The notes under the pieces: generated by a model
Database searches by the model: none
What the model was told of the DNA's origin: nothing
What the model saw: only the letters and a program-made list of their open reading frames with translations
Shown: piece by piece, positions 42,831 through 49,969 of the stretch
Layout: every line of letters begins with the position of its first letter
How positions within the stretch are numbered: position 1 is the stretch's first letter
Assembly: GCF_000830005.1 (NCBI RefSeq)
Contig: NZ_CP010407.1
Location: forward strand, 682,001-746,000
Length of the DNA: 64,000 nt
Origin: Streptomyces vietnamensis
GTDB taxonomy: Bacteria > Actinomycetota > Actinomycetes > Streptomycetales > Streptomycetaceae
Direction: 5' to 3'
Program-made: the position numbers and the translations under genes

Positions 42831-44039
42831 ATGCACGCAGATCAGCCCGGCACACCAGGGACGCCCCCCACGGCCGGCGCCCTGTCCGGGATCGTCGTCG
42901 CCGACTTCGGCCGGGTGCTCGCCGGGCCGTACATGACGATGCTCCTCGCCGACCTGGGCGCGGACGTGATCAAGATCGAGCGGCCGGGCTCCGGGGACGA
43001 CACGCGTGCGTGGGGCCCGCCGTTCGCCGCCGGGGAGGCCACGTACTTCCTCGGCGTGAACCGGAACAAGCGCTCCGTGTCGCTCGACCTCACGGCTGCT
43101 GAAGACCTGGCCACGGCCCGCGCGATCGTGGACCGCGCGGACGTCCTCGTCGAGAACTTCCGCCCCGGCACGATGGAGAAGCTCGGCCTCGGCTACGAGG
43201 ACGTGCGGGCGTCCAACCCGGGGCTCGTCTACTGCTCGGTGACCGGCTTCGGCACCGCCGAGGGCGCCGGACTGCCGGGCTACGACCTGCTCGTCCAGGC
43301 CATGGGCGGCCTCATGAGCGTGACCGGCGAACCGGACGGGCCGGGCACGAAGGCCGGGGTCGCCCTGGTCGACGTCATCACCGGCCTCCACGCGGGCATG
43401 GGCGTCCTCGCCGCCCTGCGGCACCGCGAACGCACCGGCGAGGGCCAGCGGGTCGAGGTCTCCCTGCTCGGCTCCCTCCTCTCGGCGCTCACCAACCAGG
43501 CCGCCGCCCACCTCGGCGCCGGGGTCGTGCCGCGCGCGATGGGCAACAGGCACCCCAGCATCGCCCCGTACGAGGTGTTCGAGGCGCAGGACCGGCCGCT
43601 GGTCCTCGCCGTGGGCAACGACCGGCAGTTCGGGATCCTGTGCGAGCGGCTCGGCCGGCCGGAGCTGGCCGGGGACCCCCGCTTCGTGACGAACACGGCC
43701 CGGGTCGCCCACCGGGAGGAGCTGGTCGAGGCCCTCGCGGGCCCGCTCGCCACCCGTACCGCCGACGGCTGGTTCGAGGAGCTCACGGCGGCCGGCGTGC
43801 CCTGCGGGCCGATCAACGACCTGGCCGCCGCCTTCGACCTCGCCGACCGGCTGGGGCTCGCCCCGCGCGTCCCGGAGTCCGCGGCCGGTCCCGGTCAGGT
43901 CGCCCACCCGATCCGGCTCGGCGCCACCCCGCCCTCCTACCGCACCGCTCCCCCGCGCCTCGGCGAGCACACCCACGACGTCCGGTCGGAGCTGGGCGGA
44001 CTTGTCCACAGGGGGTCGGCGGCGAACGGCCACACGTAG
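42831..44039 (+). CDS. CaiB/BaiF family CoA-transferase (glutarate/succinate-type)
   Basis: This is a 402-residue family III CoA-transferase. It shows VVADFGRVLAGPYMTMLLADLGADVIKIE (quoted core VLAGPYMTMLLADLGADV), NRNKRSVSLDL, the segment bearing the catalytic aspartate near VALVDVITGLHAG, and GVPCGPINDLAAAF. It moves CoA between dicarboxylic acids; a glutarate-activating role with succinyl-CoA as donor fits its position divergent from gcdH. The ATG at 42831 follows GGGAGCGAGGGAAG, immediately after the 21-bp repeat array. The GntR gene follows after 66 bases. Confidence 0.88.
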   Translation: MHADQPGTPGTPPTAGALSGIVVADFGRVLAGPYMTMLLADLGADVIKIERPGSGDDTRAWGPPFAAGEATYFLGVNRNKRSVSLDLTAAEDLATARAIVDRADVLVENFRPGTMEKLGLGYEDVRASNPGLVYCSVTGFGTAEGAGLPGYDLLVQAMGGLMSVTGEPDGPGTKAGVALVDVITGLHAGMGVLAALRHRERTGEGQRVEVSLLGSLLSALTNQAAAHLGAGVVPRAMGNRHPSIAPYEVFEAQDRPLVLAVGNDRQFGILCERLGRPELAGDPRFVTNTARVAHREELVEALAGPLATRTADGWFEELTAAGVPCGPINDLAAAFDLADRLGLAPRVPESAAGPGQVAHPIRLGATPPSYRTAPPRLGEHTHDVRSELGGLVHRGSAANGHT

Positions 44040-44105
44040 CAAGATGGTCGCCACCGGCGGAGGGATCCGCCGGTGGCGACACGAGGGAACGGAAGGTCAC
44101 AGGCG

Positions 44106-44786
44106 ATGAGCAGCGCGACGGAGAGGCGGCGGCCGCAGACCGCCCAGCAGTTCGTCCTGGAGGAACTGCGGCGCGCCATCACCAGCGGGGAGCTCCGGCC
44201 CGGCGGGCCGATCCGCCAGGAGGCCCTGGCGGCGCGGTTCGAGGTGAGCCGGGTGCCGCTCCGGGAGGCCCTGAAGGCCCTGGAGGCCGAGGGCCTGGTG
44301 GTCCATCACGTCCACCGGGGCTACTTCGTCGCCGAACTGTCCCTGGACGACCTGGAGGAGATCTACCGGATCCGGGAGCTCCTGGAGACCGAGGCGGTCC
44401 GCATGGCCGTGCGGTGGATGCCGGACGGCACGGTCGCCGCGCTCGAACGGATCCAGCGGGACGTGGAACGGGCCGCCGAGGAAGGGGACGTGGCCGCGAT
44501 GGCGGCGGCGAACCGGCTCTTCCACTTCACCCTGATCGAGGCGTCCGGGATGCCGCGCCTGGTCCGCCTCATCACGACCCTGTGGGACGCCACCGACGCG
44601 TACCGCTCGCTCTACTACACCGACGCCCCGCACCGGAAGCTGGCCGTGCGGGAGCACCGCGCCGTGATCTCCGCCCTTCGCCACGGCGACGAGGAGGCCA
44701 CCCTCCACTGGCTCGACGAGCACCGGGCCCACGCGGTGGCGGCGCTGCGCGAGGTGCTGGGTCAGGAACGCCCGGACCAGGACTGA
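44106..44786 (+). CDS. GntR-family regulator with FCD domain
   Basis: This is a 226-residue protein: winged helix at about 15-75 (QFVLEELRRAITSGELRPGGP, RQEALAARFEVSRVPLREALKALEAEGLV; quoted in part) and a FadR C-terminal domain with the metal/ligand histidines in AANRLFHFTLIEASGM and REHRAVISALRHGD. FCD regulators bind small carboxylates or acyl-CoAs. It is downstream of the CoA-transferase and is the likely local regulator of gcdH and the CoA-transferase, acting at the 21-bp repeats. ATG 44106 has GGAAGG upstream. Confidence 0.88.
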   Translation: MSSATERRRPQTAQQFVLEELRRAITSGELRPGGPIRQEALAARFEVSRVPLREALKALEAEGLVVHHVHRGYFVAELSLDDLEEIYRIRELLETEAVRMAVRWMPDGTVAALERIQRDVERAAEEGDVAAMAAANRLFHFTLIEASGMPRLVRLITTLWDATDAYRSLYYTDAPHRKLAVREHRAVISALRHGDEEATLHWLDEHRAHAVAALREVLGQERPDQD

Positions 44787-44788
44787 CC

Positions 44789-45049
44789 TCAGCCGGGCGT
44801 GGCCGACCCCGCGCCCGCGCGCCGGACCGCGCCCGTCACCACCAGGAGCACGGACACGACGGCCGGGGCCCGGTGGACGCTGTCGGCCGCGTGGAGCGGG
44901 TCCGCGAGCACGCTCGCGGCCACGAGCCGGCCGAGGCCCGCCCGGACGCCGTGTGCGGGCCGAAGCGGATCCCGAAACCCGAGACGTCTGCGTCCGTATC
45001 GCGGACGCGACTTGTGGGCCGGCACTCGCCGCGGGAAGGATGCCCGCAT
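44789..45049 (-). pseudogene. Possible remnant of a small membrane-protein gene
   Basis: The gap of about 540 bases between the GntR gene and ssuD contains no full gene apart from the leader at 45048. The leftward frame ending at 44789 encodes LVAASVLADPLHAADSVHRAP and VVSVLLVVTGAVRRAG, which read like the end of a DUF4267-type small membrane protein, but the upstream half is arginine-rich without helices. It could be a decayed gene or chance. Confidence 0.2.
44990..45008. promoter_or_regulatory. Hairpin upstream of the cysteine leader
   Basis: GCGTCCG-TATCG-CGGACGC is a perfect 7-bp inverted repeat with a 5-base loop, 39 bases before the leader ATG. It may be an operator for a sulfur regulator or the terminator of an upstream transcript. 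Confidence 0.4.
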
Positions 45050-45146
45050 GACTCCCGCCCTCGTCTCCCGCCGCCACGTGGATCTTCTGCGTGTCGCGGG
45101 GATGCTGTGTCGGTTCGAGTCGTGTCGCCACGCGGCCTGTTGCTGA
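45048..45146 (+). CDS. Cysteine-ending leader peptide of the sulfonate operon (32 aa)
   Basis: This short frame starts ATG after GGAAGGA and encodes 32 residues. It opens TPALVSRRHVDLLRVAGML, contains four cysteines and ends CRHAACC, with two adjacent Cys codons just before the stop. The RRHVDLLRV core is that of the actinobacterial putative leader peptides found before sulfur-assimilation operons. Mycobacterial polycysteine leaders are known to attenuate downstream genes in response to cysteine. It lies 183 bases before ssuD, so ribosome stalling at the Cys codons when cysteine is low would be expected to open the operon. Confidence 0.8.
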   Translation: MTPALVSRRHVDLLRVAGMLCRFESCRHAACC

Positions 45147-45329
45147 GCCCTCTCCCGGCGCTCCGCACCTCCTCACACCGTCGACCGTCGTTCTCCGACG
45201 CCGACCGTCTCCGTCGCTGCCGACACCTTCCACGGCCCTGGACCCATGGGCCTCCCTTCACGCTCCGCGCGCCTGACGGGGTGCCGCGCGCACCCGTTCC
45301 GGCTCCGCTCTTCCCCGAGGTACGTCCGC

Positions 45330-46454
45330 ATGTCCTCTTCCCCCGCTCCCGTCCTGCACTGGTTCCTGCCCACCGGCGGCGACGGCCGCGACCCCGGCGG
45401 GGTCACCGCAGTCCAGGGCCGTTCCGCCGCCGCGACCCGCCGCGGCGCCGACCTCGGCTATCTGGCGCAGGTGGCCCGCGCGGCCGAACAGGCCGGTTTC
45501 GCACGGCTGCTGACGCCCGTGGGGCTCGGCTGCGTGGATCCCTGGGTTCTGACCTCGGCCGTCGCCGCGGTGACGGAGCGGATCGGCTTCCTCGTCGCGT
45601 TCCGCGCCGGTCTCGCGCAGCCCACGCTGGTCGCGCAGCAGGCGGACACCTTCCGACGCCTCTTCGGCGACCGCATCGCCCTGAACGTGGTCACCGGCGG
45701 CGACCCGGTCGAGCAGAAGGCGTACGGCGACCACCTCCCGAAGGACGAGCGATACGTCAGGACGGGCGAACTCATGGGCGTCGTCCGTGAGTTGCTCGAC
45801 GGTTCGGCCGTCACGCTGAGCGGACATCACGTCCGGGTGGAGGGGGCCCGTCTGACGGCGCCCTCCGTCGGGACCCCCGTCCCCCTCTACTTCGGCGGCG
45901 CGTCCCCCGAGGCGGAGGACGTCGCGGCGCGCCACGCCGAGGTGCAGCTGCTGTGGGGCGAGCCTCCGGCCGCCGTCGCGGAACGTGTCGCCCGGGTACG
46001 GGCCAAGGCCGCGCGGGAGGGCCGCACCCTGCGCTTCGGCATCCGCCTCCACGTCATCACCCGGGACACCTCGGCCGAGGCCTGGCAGGAGGCCGGCCGC
46101 ATCCTCGCCGGCTTCGATCCCGAGGCGGTCCGCGCCTCGCAGGAACGGTTCGCCCGTATGGACTCGACCGGGCAGGCCAGGATGACCGCGCTGCACGGCG
46201 GTTCCGCCGAGAGCCTGACCGTCGCGCCCAATCTGTGGGCGGGCATCGGACTCGTCCGCGAGGGCGCCGGGACGGCGCTCGTCGGTTCGCACGACGAGGT
46301 CGCGCTGCGGCTCTTCGAGTACGGGCGGGCCGGCATCGACGAGTTCGTCCTCTCCGGCTACCCGCACCTCGAAGAGGCCTACCGCGTCGGCGAGGAGGTG
46401 GCGCCCCGGCTGCGGGCGCTCACCGAGGCGGCGGCCGGGAAGGCGGCGGCGTGA
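45330..46454 (+). CDS. ssuD: FMNH2-dependent alkanesulfonate monooxygenase-type LLM protein
   Basis: This is a 374-residue luciferase-like flavin monooxygenase. Family segments are HWFLPTGGDGRDPGG, GYLAQVARAAEQAGFARLLTP (quoted in part), FLVAFRAGLAQPTLVAQQADTF, NVVTGGDPVEQKAYGDHL and YFGGASPEAEDVAARH. SsuD cleaves alkanesulfonates to aldehyde and sulfite using reduced FMN from a partner reductase, which is not encoded here. The ATG at 45330 gives the standard start. It is the first structural gene of the operon; its stop overlaps the permease GTG (GTGA). Confidence 0.88.
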   Translation: MSSSPAPVLHWFLPTGGDGRDPGGVTAVQGRSAAATRRGADLGYLAQVARAAEQAGFARLLTPVGLGCVDPWVLTSAVAAVTERIGFLVAFRAGLAQPTLVAQQADTFRRLFGDRIALNVVTGGDPVEQKAYGDHLPKDERYVRTGELMGVVRELLDGSAVTLSGHHVRVEGARLTAPSVGTPVPLYFGGASPEAEDVAARHAEVQLLWGEPPAAVAERVARVRAKAAREGRTLRFGIRLHVITRDTSAEAWQEAGRILAGFDPEAVRASQERFARMDSTGQARMTALHGGSAESLTVAPNLWAGIGLVREGAGTALVGSHDEVALRLFEYGRAGIDEFVLSGYPHLEEAYRVGEEVAPRLRALTEAAAGKAAA

Positions 46455-47323
46455 CCGTCCTCGACACGACGGGCGGCACGACGACCGCCCGAACCGCTTC
46501 CGCCTCCGCGCACCCGGCCCGCCGCGCCTGGGCCGGGGTGGCCGCCCTGCGCTGGGCCGCGCTGCGGCTCCTCGCGCTCGTGGTGCTCCTCGCCGCCTGG
46601 CAGGCCGTGGTCTCCGTCGGCGTCTGGCCCCGGGTCCTCGTCCCCTCCCCGGGCGACGTGTGGCAGGCCTTCGTACGGGCGTCGACCGTCCACGACGGGG
46701 TGCGCGGCATCGGCGACCACCTGCTGGTCGAGCATCTGGCGGTCTCCCTGCGCCGGATCGCCATCGGCACGGGCTACGCGACGCTCGTCGGCATCCCGCT
46801 GGGGCTGCTGATCGGCGTGGTGAAGCCGCTGGCCGTGGTCCTGGAGCCGGCCGTCACGTTCCTGCGCACGCTGCCCCCGTTGGCGTACCTCTCCCTGCTC
46901 GTCATCTGGTTCGGCATCGACGAGTCCCCGAAGATCTGGCTGCTGCTCATCGCGGCGCTTCCGCCCATCGCCGCCGCCACCGCGGCCGCCGTACGGGGCG
47001 TCCCGGCCGACCTGGTCGAGGCGGGGCGGGCCCTGGGCGCGGGCCCGTCGGCGCTGCTGTTCTCGATCCGGCTGCCGGCCGCGCTGCCGGAGATCCTCAC
47101 CGGCGTACGGATCGCCGTCGGCATCGCGTACACCTCGGTCGTCGCCGCCGAGACCATCAACGGCGTCCCCGGCATCGGCGGCATGATCCGTGACGCCCAG
47201 CGCTACAACCGGACCGACGTCGTCATCGCGGGGATCATCGCGATCGGCCTCTCCGGCATCGTCCTCGACGCGCTGTTCCGGGGCCTGGAGCGGGCCGCCG
47301 TCCCGTGGCGCGGCCGCGCCTGA
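46451..47323 (+). CDS. ssuC: Sulfonate ABC transporter permease
   Basis: This is a 290-residue inner-membrane protein with about six helices. Helix one is LRLLALVVLLAAWQAVVSVGV; the BPD-type EAA loop is EAGRALGAGPSALLFSIRLPAALPEIL (quoted core EAGRALGAGPSALLF), and INGVPGIGGMIRDAQRYNRTD is the SsuC/TauC C-terminal signature. It starts with GTG overlapping the ssuD stop, so it is translationally coupled. It forms the channel for sulfonate or taurine uptake with the products of the next two genes. Confidence 0.9.
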   Translation: MTVLDTTGGTTTARTASASAHPARRAWAGVAALRWAALRLLALVVLLAAWQAVVSVGVWPRVLVPSPGDVWQAFVRASTVHDGVRGIGDHLLVEHLAVSLRRIAIGTGYATLVGIPLGLLIGVVKPLAVVLEPAVTFLRTLPPLAYLSLLVIWFGIDESPKIWLLLIAALPPIAAATAAAVRGVPADLVEAGRALGAGPSALLFSIRLPAALPEILTGVRIAVGIAYTSVVAAETINGVPGIGGMIRDAQRYNRTDVVIAGIIAIGLSGIVLDALFRGLERAAVPWRGRA

Positions 47324-47363
47324 GAACCCCACGACCACACCCGATCTCTCCTAAGGAACCGTC

Positions 47364-48407
47364 ATGCCCTCGTCCCGTCGCCGCGCCGTCCTCGCCGCCT
47401 CCGCCACCGCCCTGCTGCTCGCCCTGTCCACCACCGCCTGCGGCACGGGTGCCGACGACGCCGAGGGGAAGGGCGGGAAGGTCCGGGTGCGCATCGCGTA
47501 CCAGGCGATCCCCAACGCCGATCTGGTGGTGAAGAACCAGAAGCTCCTGGAGAAGGCCCTGCCGGACGCCGAGGTGTCCTGGGTGAAGTTCGACTCGGGC
47601 GGCGACGTCAACACCGCCGTGATCGCCGGGTCCGTGGACCTCGGGCTGCTCGGTTCGAGCCCGGTGACCAAGGGTCTGTCGGCGCCGCTGGACATCCCGT
47701 ACAAGGTGCTGTGGATCCACGATCTGATCGGCGACAACGAGGCGCTCGTCGCCAAGAAGGACATCGCGTCCGTCGCCGCCCTCAAGGGCCGGAAGATCGC
47801 CACCCCCTTCGGGTCGACCTCCCACTACTCCCTGCTGGTGGCGCTGGAGTCGGCCGGCCTGAAGGCCTCCGACGTGACGCTCGTCGACCTCCAGCCTCAG
47901 GACGCGCTCGCGGCCTGGCAGCGCGGCGACATCGACGCCGCCTATGTGTGGACGCCGAGCCTGACCGAGCTGAAGAAGGACGGGAAGGTCCTCGTCACCA
48001 GCCGTGCGATCGCGGGGCAGGGCAAGCCGACGGCCGATCTGGGGGTGGTCACCGACGCGTTCGCGGCGAAGCACCCGGAGATCGTCGACGCCTGGCTGAA
48101 GGCGGAGGACCAGGCCGTGAAGCTGGCCAAGAGCGACCCGGCGAAGGCGGCCGGCGCCATCGGCGCCGAGCTCGACCTCGCCCCCGACGAGGCCCGGAAG
48201 CAGCTCGCCGAGCTGGTCCTGCTCACCGCGAAGGAGCAGCAGGGCGCCCCGTACCTCGGCAGGCCGGGGGCGCCGGGCGCGCTCGCCGCCAACCTGCACG
48301 ACGCCGCCGTCTTCCTCAAGGGCCAGAAGGCCATCGACGCCGTGCCGGAGCAGGCCGAGTTCGCGAAGGCCCTCGCGGTGGAGGAGCTCGCCCGTGTCGC
48401 CCGCTGA
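47364..48407 (+). CDS. ssuA: Sulfonate/taurine-binding lipoprotein
   Basis: This is a 347-residue secreted binding protein. A lipoprotein signal ends in the lipobox LSTTAC (Cys at about 26). The mature part begins VRVRIAYQAIPNADLVVKNQ, and DVNTAVIAGSVDLGLLGSSP and GDIDAAYVWTPSLTELKKDG are typical of TauA/SsuA proteins. It looks closer to TauA than to SsuA, so taurine may be the main ligand. It lies between the permease and ATPase genes and overlaps the ATPase gene by 14 bases. Confidence 0.9.
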   Translation: MPSSRRRAVLAASATALLLALSTTACGTGADDAEGKGGKVRVRIAYQAIPNADLVVKNQKLLEKALPDAEVSWVKFDSGGDVNTAVIAGSVDLGLLGSSPVTKGLSAPLDIPYKVLWIHDLIGDNEALVAKKDIASVAALKGRKIATPFGSTSHYSLLVALESAGLKASDVTLVDLQPQDALAAWQRGDIDAAYVWTPSLTELKKDGKVLVTSRAIAGQGKPTADLGVVTDAFAAKHPEIVDAWLKAEDQAVKLAKSDPAKAAGAIGAELDLAPDEARKQLAELVLLTAKEQQGAPYLGRPGAPGALAANLHDAAVFLKGQKAIDAVPEQAEFAKALAVEELARVAR

Positions 48408-49167
48408 CACCGCCGCGCGCCTCGCCGACATCGAGCTCTCGGACGTCGGTGTCCGGTACGGGACGGCCAAGGCGCCCGTCGTCGCGGTCGCCGGTGTCTC
48501 GCTGGCCGTGGACCCCGGTGAGTTCGTGGTCCTGGTCGGCCCCTCGGGCTGCGGCAAGACGACGCTGCTCCGCCTGGTGGCGGGTTTCGAGCGGCCCGCG
48601 ACCGGAGCCGTGGAGGTACGCAGGAAGGTCGGCGTCGTCTTCCAGCAGCCGCGCCTCTTCCCGTGGCGCACGGTGGGCGGGAACCTCGCCTTCGCCCTGG
48701 CCCGGCACGGGGTGGCCCGCCCCGGCCGGGCGGCCCGGATCGAGGAGCTGCTGTCCCTGGTGGGCCTGTCCGGCATGGCGGGCCGGCGGACCTGGGAGCT
48801 GTCGGGCGGGCAGCAGCAGCGGGTCGCGATCGCGCGGGCGCTGGCGGCGGAGCCCCAGATCCTGCTGATGGACGAGCCGTTCGCCGCACTCGACGCGCTG
48901 ACCCGCGAGCGTCTCCAGGAGGAGGTGCGCACGCTGGCGGCCACGACCGGCACGACGGTCCTCTTCGTCACGCACTCCGCCGAGGAGGCCGTCCTCCTCG
49001 GCTCCCGGGTCCTGGTGATGGCGGCCGGCCCCGGGCGTGTGGTCGCCGAGGTGCCGGTGCCCCTCCCCCGCGACCCGAGCACGGACGTGGCCTCCCTGCG
49101 GGGCGACCCCGCGTTCGCCGCCCTGCGGGCGGACCTGGCGACGGCGACGCGGAGCTCGGCGGCCTGA
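48394..49167 (+). CDS. ssuB: Sulfonate ABC transporter ATP-binding protein
   Basis: This is a 257-residue ABC ATPase: Walker A VGPSGCGKTTLLRLV (about 49-63), Q-loop FQQPRLFPWRTV, signature LSGGQQQRVAIARAL, Walker B ILLMDEPFAALDALT and the H-loop FVTHSAEEAV. The FPWRTV after the Q-loop glutamine is typical of nitrate/sulfonate/taurine importers. Its GTG start lies inside the end of the binding-protein gene, so translation is coupled. Confidence 0.92.
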   Translation: MSPADTAARLADIELSDVGVRYGTAKAPVVAVAGVSLAVDPGEFVVLVGPSGCGKTTLLRLVAGFERPATGAVEVRRKVGVVFQQPRLFPWRTVGGNLAFALARHGVARPGRAARIEELLSLVGLSGMAGRRTWELSGGQQQRVAIARALAAEPQILLMDEPFAALDALTRERLQEEVRTLAATTGTTVLFVTHSAEEAVLLGSRVLVMAAGPGRVVAEVPVPLPRDPSTDVASLRGDPAFAALRADLATATRSSAA

Positions 49168-49194
49168 CGGGATCGCGTCCGGCGCCGTGCGCGG

Positions 49195-49210
49195 AGGGTG
49201 CGGTTACCCT
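49195..49210. promoter_or_regulatory. Short inverted repeat before the TetR gene
   Basis: AGGGT-GCGGTT-ACCCT lies 25-40 bases before the TetR start codon and is a plausible autoregulatory operator. The arms are only five bases, so this is tentative. Confidence 0.3.
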
Positions 49211-49234
49211 GTGCGCCGGACGCGAGGAGGAACC

Positions 49235-49828
49235 ATGGCGCGGATGCCGTCGGCCGAACGACGCAGGCAGCTGGTCGAGGCGGCGATCAGGGCGATGGCC
49301 AGGGACGGCGTCGCCCGGACCACCACCCGGTCGATCTGTGCCGAGGCGGGGGTCTCGCTGAGCGTCTTCCACTACTGCTTCGACTCCAAGCAGGCGCTCC
49401 TGGAGGCCGCCATCGAGTCGATCACCGACACCTACGTCGTCCACGTCATGTCCGCGGTCGAGCCCAGGGCGACCCTGCACGAGACGGTACGGGGCGCCCT
49501 CGGCACGTACTGGAACCACGTCACGGCCCATCCGGCCGAGCACATGCTGACGTACGAGCTCACCCAGTACGCCCTGCGCGAGGAGGGGTTCGAGCATCTG
49601 GCGCGGGCCCAGTACGAGCAGTACGTCGCCTCGGGGACCGTCCTGATCGAGCAGGTCTGCGCGGTGTGCGAGGTCGAGCCGAAGGTGCCCGTGAACCTGC
49701 TCGCGCATCTGCTCGCGGCGATGATCGACGGGCTGACCCTGCAGTACCTGGTCCTCGGCGACGAGCGGACCGCCGCGGCACTGCTCGACGCGACGGCCGA
49801 ACAACTGGTCACGCTGATCGGCGGCTGA
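49235..49828 (+). CDS. TetR-family regulator
   Basis: This is a 197-residue protein. The N-terminal HTH is RRRQLVEAAIRAMARDGVARTTTRSICAEAGVSLSVFHYCF (quoted core TTTRSICAEAGVSLSVFHYCF in part: SICAEAGVSLSVFHY). The C-terminal helical domain has HMLTYELTQYALREEGFEHLAR and two cysteines (VCAVCEVE) that could be redox- or metal-sensitive. ATG 49235 follows GAGGAGG. It could regulate the sulfonate operon upstream or the secreted hydrolase downstream; no evidence decides. Confidence 0.88.
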   Translation: MARMPSAERRRQLVEAAIRAMARDGVARTTTRSICAEAGVSLSVFHYCFDSKQALLEAAIESITDTYVVHVMSAVEPRATLHETVRGALGTYWNHVTAHPAEHMLTYELTQYALREEGFEHLARAQYEQYVASGTVLIEQVCAVCEVEPKVPVNLLAHLLAAMIDGLTLQYLVLGDERTAAALLDATAEQLVTLIGG

Positions 49829-49969
49829 CACTTCATCAACAGGTCGTTTGACCCGGACCCTTGACTCACTCGGCGATCCTCGCGATCCTCGGGCCGGGCC
49901 GCTGTTACCGCAAGAAACACTTGGCGGCCCGCGCCCGGTACTCCCCCATGACCGAAGGCATCGCTGACC

